Shown piece after piece: positions 34,953 to 43,682 of a stretch of DNA of 64,000 bases. This DNA comes from JBAZOO01 sp041648735 (lineage in GTDB: Bacteria > Verrucomicrobiota > Lentisphaeria > Oligosphaerales > CAITYL01). The notes under the pieces are model-generated. The model searched no databases. It was not told the origin of the DNA and worked only from the letters and a program-made list of their open reading frames with translations. Both the position numbers and the translations under genes were made by a program. The stretch is taken from NCBI GenBank assembly GCA_041648735.1, contig JBAZOO010000010.1, positions 37,358-101,357 of the forward strand. Direction: 5' to 3'. Within the stretch, counting starts at the first letter, position 1. The number at the start of each line of letters is the position of its first letter.

Positions 34953-36979
34953 GGCACTGTTTCCTCATGGTTTGGGCTTGGGTTTGGGTTTGGGTTTTGG
35001 CGGGGCGCTGGCCGCCGTTCCAGCTCCAGCACCAGCGCGTCGTTTCCCGGAATGCGGAATTCGCACTCGCCGGAGGCTTCCCGCCGGGACGGCCGGGCCG
35101 CACCGTAGAGCACGGCGCCAAGTTCCCATCCCGCCGCGGGCACGGCGGAGACGGCCGTCTCGGCCGGCGCATGGTTGATCAGCACCGCAATCCGGCGGTG
35201 GCCGTCAAGTTCATGCTCGGTCGCCGCCACGGTCGGCGCCGCCACGCGCAGGGCCCGCGCCGAGGGGATGGCCGCGGCGAGTTCGCGGTAGATGCGCCAG
35301 TAGGGACGGGCCGCGGGATCGTCAAACACCCCCGGCGTGCGGGTGAGCTGCATTTCCAGCGGCCAAGCCAGCAGATAGGCCGTTCCCCGGCCATAGTCGG
35401 CCTTGAGGAAAGCGGGATTGCCGGTCTCGTCCGTCCCCAGCACCGCGGCGCGCCGCGGCGTGATGGCCAGCTTGTGCCCGCCGCCGGCCGTCACCACCGG
35501 CGCGCCGTCAAGGCCGCCCAAGGTCACCCGCGACTCGCCCGTGCGGGTGGAACGTGAGGCGATGTCCGCCCCGAACACGTCGTTGAACGGACTGACAATG
35601 CCACCGTCGAGCGAGAGGTAGAGCGCGGCGCCGGCCTTGACCTTCTCCAGCAGTTCCAGCCAGCGGCGGCGGGGAATGGGTTCGGCCGTGGCCACGGAGG
35701 GCAGCAGATAGAGGGGCGCGTCGCGCAGTGGCTGGTCCACGTACTGGAAGGCCAGCTCCAGCTTCGCCTGCTTGGCGAGGATGAAACTGCTGTAGGCGGC
35801 GCCCCACTGGTCCTGGCCGCGGGTCAGGATGCAGACCGCCTCGGCGCGGCGTGGCGGCAGTTCCGCAATGGATAATCCCGTGAGGAATTCCCGGAACCGC
35901 GTCAGTTCCGCGAGCATGGGCTTGGCCGTGCCGTCGCTCCGGATCAACCCCAGTTCCCGCTCGACCCCGGTCCAGTCGTAGGGTGCCGCCGCGAGTTCCG
36001 TCTGGTCGAACGCGCACCACCAGAGGAAGCCGTGGCAGTCGTTGGCCCAGAGGGAAAAAAGGTTGGTTCGGGTGAAGCGCGCCGCGGCGGCGTCATCGGA
36101 GACCATCGGCCCCATGGTGCCGATTTCCTCGGCCAGGCAGGGCTTGCCGCCGACATCGGCGTACAGCCGGCTCTCCGCCGCGGCATGGAGCGTGGTGCGG
36201 AGAGCGCAGACCGGATCCTGCGCGGTATGGCGGCACCAGTACGGGTACGGATGCGTGGTGAGCAGGTCGTTCAGCTCGGCCTGATCCTGGATGAGCCAGT
36301 TGCCGGAAAGCGCCGGTTCGGGCATCAGGCTGTGCATCCCGGACACGACCGGATGCGTCCGGTCCTCGGCCTTGATGGCATGGGTCAGCGCGGCGGTCCA
36401 GGCCCAGGCGGCGGCGCGGCTGGGCGCCGGCCCCAGACAATTGCATTCATTCCCCAGGTCCCAGGCGGCCACCGCGGGGTGCGCCTTGAACCGGCGCACC
36501 AGGTGCCGCACAAAGCGCGTCTGCCACATCAGCGCCTCCGGATCGGTGATGAGGTTGAGCCCTTCCAGCGCCGGCGGCACGAACAGGCGGCCGCTCATCC
36601 AGCCCGTGATCAGGCCGACGATGAGCTTCAGTCCGTGCTTTTCCGCCAAATCCGCGAACTCCGCGAAACGGCCGAGCGCCACCGCGCTCATCCCGTCGCG
36701 GCCGGCCTCGGTGTCCGGCAGCGGCGCCTCGCCGAAACGGTATTCGCGCGGATGGCCATGGCTGCCGCGCAACAGGGCCAGCGGCTGGAAATCCGGCCAC
36801 AGGGGAAAGACGCGCAGCACCTGGAGCCTGGCCGCGGCGAGCAGGGAAAAATCCCGCGCCACCACGTCCGGACGCCAGTCGCGCCACATGGCCGCACCGG
36901 CATGGGAAGCCCAGTAATTGCAGCCGACGACAAAGCGGCCGGGCGCGGTCAGATCGCGGAAGCTGTCGCCAGTTGGCAT
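34949..36979 (-). CDS. Clan GH-A-like glycoside hydrolase, complete paralogue of the 1-1227 gene
   Basis: 676 residues. The TIM-barrel half contains RFVVGCNYWASHAG, VLRVFPLWPDFQPL, ITGWMSGRLFVPPALEGL, and the likely acid/base Glu178 in WDLGNECNCLG; Glu285 in KPCLAEEIGTMG is the likely nucleophile. The C-terminal half adds a glutamine-amidotransferase-like region (AVCILTRGQDQWGAAYSSFILAKQ) and a beta-rich end, similar to GH42-type layouts. No signal peptide. The ATG at 36979 follows GGAGGACGG and matches the paralogue start. The C-terminus ends in a hexamer-encoded NPNPNPSP stretch. It is translationally coupled to rubrerythrin. Substrate unknown. Confidence 0.82.
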   Translation of the reverse strand: MPTGDSFRDLTAPGRFVVGCNYWASHAGAAMWRDWRPDVVARDFSLLAAARLQVLRVFPLWPDFQPLALLRGSHGHPREYRFGEAPLPDTEAGRDGMSAVALGRFAEFADLAEKHGLKLIVGLITGWMSGRLFVPPALEGLNLITDPEALMWQTRFVRHLVRRFKAHPAVAAWDLGNECNCLGPAPSRAAAWAWTAALTHAIKAEDRTHPVVSGMHSLMPEPALSGNWLIQDQAELNDLLTTHPYPYWCRHTAQDPVCALRTTLHAAAESRLYADVGGKPCLAEEIGTMGPMVSDDAAAARFTRTNLFSLWANDCHGFLWWCAFDQTELAAAPYDWTGVERELGLIRSDGTAKPMLAELTRFREFLTGLSIAELPPRRAEAVCILTRGQDQWGAAYSSFILAKQAKLELAFQYVDQPLRDAPLYLLPSVATAEPIPRRRWLELLEKVKAGAALYLSLDGGIVSPFNDVFGADIASRSTRTGESRVTLGGLDGAPVVTAGGGHKLAITPRRAAVLGTDETGNPAFLKADYGRGTAYLLAWPLEMQLTRTPGVFDDPAARPYWRIYRELAAAIPSARALRVAAPTVAATEHELDGHRRIAVLINHAPAETAVSAVPAAGWELGAVLYGAARPSRREASGECEFRIPGNDALVLELERRPAPRQNPNPNPSPNHEETVP
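34969..35000. repeat. Hexamer repeat at the glycosidase 3' end
   Basis: About five GGTTTG-type hexamers (plus strand) encode the Asn-Pro repeats of the glycosidase C-terminus on the minus strand. Being a 6-mer, changes in number keep the frame. Confidence 0.6.
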
Positions 36980-37093
36980 GCCGTCCTCCATGAACCATGA
37001 ATCTTGGGCTGAGCGGTGCCGGGATCGCATGGTCGCCGGACCGGAACGGAGCCGGGCCTAAAGTAAAGCCGCCGGCACCGCTCCGCCGACGGC

Positions 37094-38821
37094 TCAGCGC
37101 TTTTCGCGGATCTCCGCCTGGAGACGCTCCAGGAACGCCGGCACGCCCATGGCGCCAAGCTCGCCCTCGGCGCGGCTGCGCACCGCCACCGCGGTGGCCT
37201 CGACTTCCTTCATCCCGACCACCAGCATGTAGGGGATCCGGTCGTTGCGGGCGGCGCGGATCTTGGCGCCGATCGTCTCCGCCGCGGTGTCCACCGTGAC
37301 GCGCACCTCCGCCGCCCGGAGCCGGTCCGCCACCTGCCGGGCATAGGGGATGCAGTCGTCCTTGATCGGCAGCAGCCGCACCTGCTCCGGGGCGAGCCAG
37401 GCGGGAAAGGCGCCGGCGTAATGCTCGATGAGCACGCCGAAGAAGCGCTCCAGCGAGCCGAGCAGCGCCCGATGCACCATGTAGGGGCGGTGCTTCTGGC
37501 CGTCGGCGCCGACGTAGGTCATGTCGAAGCGCTCGGGCAGGTTGAAGTCGAACTGGATGGTCGTGGTCTGCCATTCGCGGCCGATGGCGTCCTTGATCTT
37601 GAGGTCGATCTTGGGGCCGTAGAAGGCGCCGCCGCCCTCGTCGACCTCGCACTGGAGCCCCTCGGCGGCAACCGCCTGCTCCAAGCTGGCCAGGGCCTGC
37701 GCCCAGCGTTCCGGCTCGCCGACGGCCTTCTCCGGACGGGTGGCGAGATACGCCTTGATCTCCTTGAACCCGAAGCTCTTCCACATCTGGAGGCTGAACC
37801 GCAGCACCTCGCGGATCTCCCCCGCGATCTGCTCGGGGGTGCAGATGATGTGGGCGTCGTCCTGGGTGAAGCCGCGGACGCGGAGCAGGCCGTGGAGCAC
37901 GCCGGCCTTCTCGAAGCGGTAGACGGTGCCCAGCTCGGCCCAGCGCAGCGGCAGCTCGCGGTAGGAGCGGTTGCGGCTCTGGTAGATCTGGATGTGGAAG
38001 GGGCAGTTCATCGGCTTGACGTAGTACTGCTGCTCGTCAATCTCCATCGGCGCGTACATGGCATCCTTGTAGAAGTCGAGGTGGCCGCTGGTCTGCCAGA
38101 GGGTGGCGCGGCCGACGTGCGGGGTGTAGAGCAGCTCGTAGCCGTTGCGGTAATGCTCGTCGCGCCAGAAAGTTTCGATGAGGTGGCGGATGCGGGCGCC
38201 CTTGGGGTGCCAGAGGGTCAGGCCGGGGCCGACCGCCTCGCTCTGGCTGAACAGGTCCAAGTCCTTGCCGAGCCGGCGGTGGTCGCGCTTCTTCGCCTCC
38301 TCGATGGCGGCGAGGTAGGCCGCCAGCTCCTGTGGCGAGGGGAAGGCCGTCCCGTAGAGGCGCTGGAGCATCGGGTTGGTCTCCTTGCCGCGGTAGTAGG
38401 AGCCGGCGATGGCCAGAAGTTTGACGGCGCCGACCTGGCCGCTGTGCGCGACGTGCGGGCCGCGGCAGAGGTCGGCGAAGCCGCCGCACTCGTAGAAGCT
38501 GATCGCCTCGCCGGCGGGGATGTCGGCCAGGCGTTCGAGCTTGTAGCTCTGGCCGCGGGCCTTGAGCAGCGCTTCCGCTGCCGCGCGGTCCAGCTCCCGG
38601 CGGGTGAAGGGGAGCTTGCGGCTGATCAGCTCGGCGATCTTCCCCTCGATGGCCACCAAGTCCTCGGGGGTGAAGCGGTGCTCCAGGTCGAAGTCGTAGT
38701 AGAAGCCGTCGGCGGTGGCCGGGCCGATGTCGAACTTGACGTCGGGCCACAGTTTCTGGACGGCGGCCGCCATGAGATGCGCGGCGCTGTGCCGCAGGGT
38801 TTCGAGCGGGAAGTCAGACAT
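37094..38821 (-). CDS. thrS: Threonyl-tRNA synthetase lacking the N-terminal TGS domain
   Basis: 575 residues; typical ThrS is about 640. The protein begins directly with the editing domain (SDFPLETLRHSAAHLMAAAVQKLWPDVKFDIGPATADGFYYDFD, with the HxxxH-type HSAAH), so the TGS domain is absent. The class II core is intact: MNCPFHIQIYQSRNRSYRELP (zinc Cys and His), RVRGFTQDDAHIICTPEQ, KIDLKIKDAIGREWQTTTIQFDF, and HRALLGSLERFFGVLIEHY, followed by the anticodon-binding domain (VRLLPIKDDCIPYARQVADRLRAA). It charges tRNA-Thr in the cytoplasm. TGS-less ThrS forms occur in several anaerobic phyla. Confidence 0.95.
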   Translation of the reverse strand: MSDFPLETLRHSAAHLMAAAVQKLWPDVKFDIGPATADGFYYDFDLEHRFTPEDLVAIEGKIAELISRKLPFTRRELDRAAAEALLKARGQSYKLERLADIPAGEAISFYECGGFADLCRGPHVAHSGQVGAVKLLAIAGSYYRGKETNPMLQRLYGTAFPSPQELAAYLAAIEEAKKRDHRRLGKDLDLFSQSEAVGPGLTLWHPKGARIRHLIETFWRDEHYRNGYELLYTPHVGRATLWQTSGHLDFYKDAMYAPMEIDEQQYYVKPMNCPFHIQIYQSRNRSYRELPLRWAELGTVYRFEKAGVLHGLLRVRGFTQDDAHIICTPEQIAGEIREVLRFSLQMWKSFGFKEIKAYLATRPEKAVGEPERWAQALASLEQAVAAEGLQCEVDEGGGAFYGPKIDLKIKDAIGREWQTTTIQFDFNLPERFDMTYVGADGQKHRPYMVHRALLGSLERFFGVLIEHYAGAFPAWLAPEQVRLLPIKDDCIPYARQVADRLRAAEVRVTVDTAAETIGAKIRAARNDRIPYMLVVGMKEVEATAVAVRSRAEGELGAMGVPAFLERLQAEIREKR

Positions 38822-38978
38822 CTTGCAGTTCTCCAGGGCGACGCCACAACCGCCGCCCCCTGTTGTCTTGGGCCTTGGGAATCCAGAACGGAGCCTGGCA
38901 ATATAACACCGGCCGCCCCGCCGGGCGGAGCGGCGGGGGGCATGGGGCCGGGCCGGGCAGCCGCGGGCGGCCAGCCGG

Positions 38979-40154
38979 TCAGGGCCCGCATTCCGCCAGC
39001 GTCGCCGCGACCACGGCGGGGAACTCGCTCTCAGTGAGGCGGAGGATCCCGGCTTCGCGGCGGAAGCTCTCCGGGCTGTCGGAGGCGTGGGCGGTGTTGA
39101 CCATCACGTCCAGCCCGAACTCGCGGCGGACGGTGCCGGACGGCGCCTTGCTCGGGTCAGTCGGCCCGAGCACGTTGCGGATCTTGGCCACGGCGTCCTC
39201 CCCTTCGTAGACCACCGCCAGGCAACTGGCCGTGCCGGGGTTCTGCCACTCCGCCGTCGGCTGGGCGCTGGGACGGTGGCCGGTCATGAACTGGACGATC
39301 TTCTCGAACTGGTCGCAGGCATAGGGCACGCCGACGGCCGCCGTCAATGCCTTCTCCGCCTCGGCCGGCAAGGCGACGCCAAGCTGGTGCTGGAGGATCT
39401 CCCGGGCGCGGGCGCCGATGCCTGGCGCGAGTTTCTGGCAAAGCACGTCCTTGACCGGGCCGTAGAACTCCATCGCCTGGCTGACCGAGATCCGGCAGAG
39501 CTTGCAGCCGATGATGCGCAACCCCGTGCGGCTGAACATGTCAAGGATCGCGCCGGGGCGGGAGCTGCCCTTGCGCCAACTGTCCGGCTTGAGGATCACC
39601 AGGGTCTGCTGCACCCGCTCGGGGTTGGGGTAGCTGCAAATGTTGGTGAGCATGGCCGGCTGGTGGCGGGCGAACTCGCTCCACAGCCGCAGCTCGGCGG
39701 CGACCCGGTCGGGGCCGTCGGCGAGCAGGACGCACGGCTCGAAGTAGCGGATCGCGCCGTCCGGGTCGAAAATGGTGTCGCCGAAGGTGTCGCGGATGGT
39801 CTCGCCCGTATAGCTGCTGCTCTGGAGATGGCCGACGATCCCCGCGATTTCCTGGATGGCGTCCTCCCCCTTGAACACCAGCATCAGCGTCCGGTGGCGG
39901 CGGCCGTCGGCGTCGGGCGCGAGGTTCTTCAGGATGTAGTCCCGGATTTGTCCCCGGTACTTCTCCAGCTCCGCCGTCTCGCCGGGCTGGATCATGGCGG
40001 CATAGCGCTCGGCCAGCCCGCGGTCGGGGGCGAACATCCGGGCGGCCACCAATTCGCAGGAGACCCGCGCCAGCAGGCGGGCAAGCACGGCCCCCGTCCG
40101 CGACTTGCGGATCGTGTAGGGCGTCACCAAGACGTAGGCGGTTTGCATAGGCAT
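38979..40154 (-). CDS. Nucleoside diphosphate kinase-family protein with two NDK-like domains
   Basis: 391 residues, more than twice a normal NDK (about 140-150). The C-terminal half (from about residue 185) is a recognisable NDK: QTLVILKPDSWRKGSSRPGAILDMFSRTGL, then the active-site block VNTAHASDSPESFRREAGIL with the catalytic His (about residue 355). The N-terminal half starts TAYVLVTPYTIRKSRTGAVLARLL and has NDK-like spacing, with RDTFGDTIFDPDGAIRYFEP where the active-site His would be, so it appears catalytically dead. Start codon choice is between ATG 40154 and 40148; no ribosome site is clear. A TATAGT box lies 36-41 nt upstream. Confidence 0.8.
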   Translation of the reverse strand: MPMQTAYVLVTPYTIRKSRTGAVLARLLARVSCELVAARMFAPDRGLAERYAAMIQPGETAELEKYRGQIRDYILKNLAPDADGRRHRTLMLVFKGEDAIQEIAGIVGHLQSSSYTGETIRDTFGDTIFDPDGAIRYFEPCVLLADGPDRVAAELRLWSEFARHQPAMLTNICSYPNPERVQQTLVILKPDSWRKGSSRPGAILDMFSRTGLRIIGCKLCRISVSQAMEFYGPVKDVLCQKLAPGIGARAREILQHQLGVALPAEAEKALTAAVGVPYACDQFEKIVQFMTGHRPSAQPTAEWQNPGTASCLAVVYEGEDAVAKIRNVLGPTDPSKAPSGTVRREFGLDVMVNTAHASDSPESFRREAGILRLTESEFPAVVAATLAECGP

Positions 40155-40189
40155 CCACAAACAGGGGGTGGGGAAGGGGACGACCCTTT

Positions 40190-40195
40190 ACTATA
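40190..40195 (-). promoter_or_regulatory. -10 box of the NDK-family gene
   Basis: TATAGT on the minus strand (40195-40190) about 36 nt before the ATG at 40154; no consensus -35. Confidence 0.45.
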
Positions 40196-40235
40196 CCATC
40201 CCAAGCATCCCCTGGCCGGCCCCATTGCCCCGGGC

Positions 40236-40266
40236 AAAAAAAAAAGCCCGCCACGAGGGCGGGCTT
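40236..40266 (-). terminator. Rho-independent terminator after the DUF5679 gene
   Basis: On the minus strand AAGCCCGCC, a short loop and GGCGGGCTT are followed by a run of T (nine or ten). It ends the small zinc-ribbon transcript before the NDK promoter. This is the clearest intrinsic terminator in the window. Confidence 0.85.
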
Positions 40267-40288
40267 GGCCACAGCCAGAAGGCGTGAC

Positions 40289-40441
40289 TTACTTCTTGAC
40301 CGGCAGGATCTTGTACATGCCGGTGCCGCACTTGGCGCAGACACCCTTCATCGCCGGCCGGCCGTTCTTCATGGTGACCTTCTTGCCATCCTTCATGTCG
40401 ACGGTGGCCTTGCACTTCACGCAGTACGCCTTCTCAGCCAT
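40289..40441 (-). CDS. DUF5679 small zinc-ribbon protein
   Basis: 50 residues, below the usual gene-finder limit. Two CxxC knuckles, AYCVKCKATVDM and GVCAKCGTGMYKI, flank the conserved VTMKNGRPAMKG. This matches DUF5679, a short zinc-binding family found in many phyla with unknown role. The ATG has GGAG about 8 nt upstream and the gene is followed by a strong terminator, so it is a monocistronic, likely well-expressed gene. Confidence 0.9.
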   Translation of the reverse strand: MAEKAYCVKCKATVDMKDGKKVTMKNGRPAMKGVCAKCGTGMYKILPVKK

Positions 40442-40614
40442 GTTCGCACTCCTCTTCTCTTGCCTCGGTACCTTCATGCCCGCCTTCCGGAAGAAAGACG
40501 GGCGACGAAACCCGTGTATATTTGGAACCGTTTCCCCAGCCCGCGCGGGCCGAGCTGATTCAAGCTCAACTTGTGGGAACCATACACCATCGAAGAGGGC
40601 TTTGGCAAGCGAAT

Positions 40615-41628
40615 ATGGAAAAAAAAGTTTCCCCCCCCGCCGCCCCGTGGAACGACACGCAGATCCTCGCCTCCGCCAAGAAGGTGTTGGAGATTGAGGT
40701 TGAAGGAATTGAAAAGGTCAGGGCCGAACTTGGCACGCCGTTTTGCCAGTTGGTCCGGCTCTGCCTCGACACCCTCGGCCGCGGCGGCAAGCTCGTCCTC
40801 ACCGGGATCGGCAAGAGCGGCCACATCGGCCGGAAGGTCAGCGCCACCCTCGCCAGCACCGGCGCCGCCTCCGTCTTCCTCTACCCCGTCGAGGCGATGC
40901 ATGGCGACCTGGGGATGCTGGTGGCCGGCGACCTGCTGATCGCGCTCAGCTACAGCGGCGAGACCGACGAGCTGCTGGCCGTCCTCCCCGCCGCCAAGCG
41001 CCTCGGCGTCCCGATCGTCGCCATCACCGGCGTCGCCGACTCGCGCCTCGCCAAGTGGTGCGAGCTGACCGTCCCCATGCCCGTGCCCCGGGAGGCCTGC
41101 CCCTTCAACCTCGCCCCGACCACGACCACCACCGCCTTGCTCGCCCTGGGCGACGCCCTGGCGATCACCCTGCTCAAGGCCCGGGGGTTCAGCAAGGAGC
41201 AGTATGCCCTGCTCCATCCGGCGGGGGCCATCGGCCGGAGCATCACCCTGCGGATCACCGACGTGATGCGCACCGGCGACCGCTTCCCCCGCGTCTCCCC
41301 CAAGACCAAGGTGCATGACACCCTGGTCGCCATGACCAAGGGCCGGGCCGGCTCGGTTGCCGTCATCGGCCCCAAGGGGAAGCTGCTGGGGATCTTCACC
41401 GACGGCGACTTCCGCCGCCGGATCGTCGCCCATCCCAACCTGCTGGAGCTGCCGGTCAGCCAGGTCATGACCCGCAACCCCATCACCCTGCGCGACGACG
41501 CCATGGCCATCGAGGTCATGGGGGTGCTGGAGGAGCGCAAGATCGACGACCTGATCGTGGTGGACGCCGCGGGGCGGGCCGTCGGCCTCATCGACATCCA
41601 GGACCTGCCGCGCTTCAAGCTGATGTGA
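40615..41628 (+). CDS. kdsD: Arabinose-5-phosphate isomerase (KpsF/GutQ family)
   Basis: 337 residues, family length. The N-terminal SIS domain holds GKLVLTGIGKSGHIGRKVSATLASTG, the HGDLGML motif, SYSGETDELLAVLPAAKRLGVPIVAITG and APTTTTTALLALGDALAI. Two CBS domains follow: ITDVMRTGDRFPRVSPKTKVHDTLVAMTKG and VSQVMTRNPITLRDDAMAIEVMGVLEERKID. It converts ribulose-5-phosphate to arabinose-5-phosphate, the first step toward the LPS sugar Kdo, in the cytoplasm. The ATG at 40615 is family-like; the ribosome site is weak. A TATATT near 40517 may be the -10. Confidence 0.92.
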   Translation: MEKKVSPPAAPWNDTQILASAKKVLEIEVEGIEKVRAELGTPFCQLVRLCLDTLGRGGKLVLTGIGKSGHIGRKVSATLASTGAASVFLYPVEAMHGDLGMLVAGDLLIALSYSGETDELLAVLPAAKRLGVPIVAITGVADSRLAKWCELTVPMPVPREACPFNLAPTTTTTALLALGDALAITLLKARGFSKEQYALLHPAGAIGRSITLRITDVMRTGDRFPRVSPKTKVHDTLVAMTKGRAGSVAVIGPKGKLLGIFTDGDFRRRIVAHPNLLELPVSQVMTRNPITLRDDAMAIEVMGVLEERKIDDLIVVDAAGRAVGLIDIQDLPRFKLM

Positions 41629-41651
41629 CGCCGCGGCGGCGGCCGGCCGGC

Positions 41652-42662
41652 TCACTGGCTGGGCGGGCCGTAGTGGATGTCGGCCAGCCGCAGCTCCGGC
41701 GGCGGCAGCGCTTCGCCGGCGAGGAAGCGGCGCACCAGCGCCTCGGCCCGCGCCACGTCGCCGCCCGGAATCCAGTGGATCGCCTTCCCCTCGCGTTCGA
41801 GCTTGCGGAACCAGATCTCCTGGCGGCGGCAGAACTGGCGGATCTGCGCCAGCAGCCGGTCGCGCATCTCCAGGAACGGCAGCCGCCCCTGGAGGTGCCA
41901 GGCGACGCAGCGGTATTCCAGGCCGAAGGCTTCGAGCCGCGCCCAGCCCACCCCCCGCCGGTGCAGTCCCGCGACCTCCGCCACCAGCCCCGCCGCCAGC
42001 CGGGCGTCCAGCCGTTCGGCGATGCGCCGGTGCAGCTCGGGGCGCGGGTAATAGGGCCCCAGCAGCAGCGGGCGGATGGTCGGGCGCGCCGGCGCCGTGG
42101 CGGCACGGCCGGTGGCACTCGCCCGCGTGCGGGCGATCTCCACGGCGCGGATCAGGCGGCGGTGCGGGGCAGTGTCGGCCCGCGCCGCCAAGTCGGGGGC
42201 GAGCCGCGCCAGCTCCGCCCTCAGCTCCGCGTCGCTTCGCGTTGCCAATTCGGCCCGCAGCACGGGATCCGGCGCGCCGCCGGCCAGCTCGTAGCCGTCG
42301 AGGAACGCCTTGACATAGAGCACGCTGCCGCCGACGCCGATGGGGAGGGCGCCCCGGCGCCGCACCGCCGCGGCGGCGGCATAGGCCAGCGGCAGGAAGG
42401 CGTGCAGGTCGAACGGCTCCGTCGGCGCCGCCAGGTCGATCAGATGGTGGGGGACGGCGGGGCCGTCCGGGCCGGCGGCGTACTCCGCCAAGTCTTTGCC
42501 AGTGCCCAGGTCCATCCCCCGGTAGAGCTGGCGGGAATCGAAGCTGAGGATTTCGCCGTGGCAGCGGCGGGCGAGCGCCACCCCCAGGCGGGTCTTGCCG
42601 CTGGCGGTGGGGCCGAGCACGAACACCACCGGCAGCGGCGGCGGCGCGCCGGCGGCCGTCAC
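41652..42662 (-). CDS. miaA: tRNA dimethylallyltransferase
   Basis: 336 residues. P-loop FVLGPTASGKTRLGVALARR, SFDSRQLYRGMDLGTGK (Asp and Gln in substrate binding), HHLIDLAAPTEPFDLHAF, IGVGGSVLYVKAFLDG, and a C-terminal RRQEIWFRKLERE block are standard for MiaA, which prenylates A37 of tRNAs, before MiaB acts (gene at 14058). The start is GTG at 42662, overlapping the ybbR stop as GTGA. Third gene of the cdaA-ybbR-miaA operon. Between domain II and the C-terminus is an Ala-rich insert (RTRASATGRAATAPARP). Confidence 0.93.
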   Translation of the reverse strand: MTAAGAPPPLPVVFVLGPTASGKTRLGVALARRCHGEILSFDSRQLYRGMDLGTGKDLAEYAAGPDGPAVPHHLIDLAAPTEPFDLHAFLPLAYAAAAAVRRRGALPIGVGGSVLYVKAFLDGYELAGGAPDPVLRAELATRSDAELRAELARLAPDLAARADTAPHRRLIRAVEIARTRASATGRAATAPARPTIRPLLLGPYYPRPELHRRIAERLDARLAAGLVAEVAGLHRRGVGWARLEAFGLEYRCVAWHLQGRLPFLEMRDRLLAQIRQFCRRQEIWFRKLEREGKAIHWIPGGDVARAEALVRRFLAGEALPPPELRLADIHYGPPSQ

Positions 42663-43645
42663 GGCCGCCCCCCAGTGGCTGGCGGCCCTTCGCCCCGCCG
42701 CACCACCGCCACTTCGACCAGCCCGGGGGAGAGCGCCTCGACCATCACCCCTTGGGGCACCCCATGCCAGAGCCGCACCGGCCGCTGGTAGCGCCCCGGC
42801 GCCTTGACGTCGGCCAAATCAATGAAGGGCAGGAGGGCGAAGCTGTCCAGCCCCTCCAGCACCTTGGCGTGCCCGCGCAGGCTGACGCTCACGCCCGGCA
42901 GCGGCTCGGCCACGGCGAGGTCGCCGCCGGGGAGGGCCAGCACGAACAGCGGCAGGTTCTCATAGGTCCGCAGCACCGTCCGGCGGAAGACATCAACCGT
43001 GACATGCGCCTCGCGCACATCGGCGGCGACCCGGGGGATCTGGACCAGCTTGACGGTGGCCTCGAAGGCGGAGACCATCGAGGCATCGAGGCGCACGGGC
43101 TCCGTGACCATTTCCTGGATGCCGCGCACGGCCCCGCCAGGCCCGCGGAGCGTCACCTGGGCGGGGACCACCGTGAGGTTGCGGGCGAACTCCTCGCTCA
43201 AGGAACCGGTGAACTGGACGCGGATCGGGACGTTGCGGCGCGTCTCGACGCGGTCAACCGCGACCATCTCCGGGGAGAGCTTCACCGCGTCGGCGGCCAG
43301 CCGCACGCCGCGGGGCAGCCCCACATCCTCCGGGCGCACCGTCAGCCGATGGAAGCCGGCCCCGGCGACGGCGGCCGCGGGGATGCGCACCCGGATGCCG
43401 ACGTCATCGGCCTGGAGCCGCTGCAGCCGCTGCTTGGAGCCGCGCAGGGTCGCGGTGGCGGTGACCATCGGCTGCTCCAGGTAGACGCTGTCGGAATCGT
43501 ACTCGAGGGTGACCGGGATGCCGCCCAGCGTCGTGGTCTCCTGCAACTGGCCGCGCACATAGAACCAGAGCAGGAAGGCAAAGGCGAAGGCGACCAGCTT
43601 GCGGCCAGCGTCGGCGCGGAAGAAGCGGGGGATTCGGATCCTCAT
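42659..43645 (-). CDS. ybbR: YbbR-domain protein, regulator of CdaA
   Basis: 328 residues. One N-terminal membrane helix (RKLVAFAFAFLLWFYVRGQ) carries YbbR-type domains outside the membrane: VYLEQPMVTATATLRGSKQRLQRLQADDV, VPIRVQFTGSLSEEFARNLTVVPAQVTLRGP and similar. In other bacteria YbbR (CdaR) binds and modulates the diadenylate cyclase CdaA encoded next to it. It lies 37 bp after cdaA and overlaps miaA by 4 bp. Confidence 0.88.
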   Translation of the reverse strand: MRIRIPRFFRADAGRKLVAFAFAFLLWFYVRGQLQETTTLGGIPVTLEYDSDSVYLEQPMVTATATLRGSKQRLQRLQADDVGIRVRIPAAAVAGAGFHRLTVRPEDVGLPRGVRLAADAVKLSPEMVAVDRVETRRNVPIRVQFTGSLSEEFARNLTVVPAQVTLRGPGGAVRGIQEMVTEPVRLDASMVSAFEATVKLVQIPRVAADVREAHVTVDVFRRTVLRTYENLPLFVLALPGGDLAVAEPLPGVSVSLRGHAKVLEGLDSFALLPFIDLADVKAPGRYQRPVRLWHGVPQGVMVEALSPGLVEVAVVRRGEGPPATGGRP

Positions 43646-43682
43646 GGGGCATGACCGTCCATCGTGGGCCGGCCGCGGCGGG

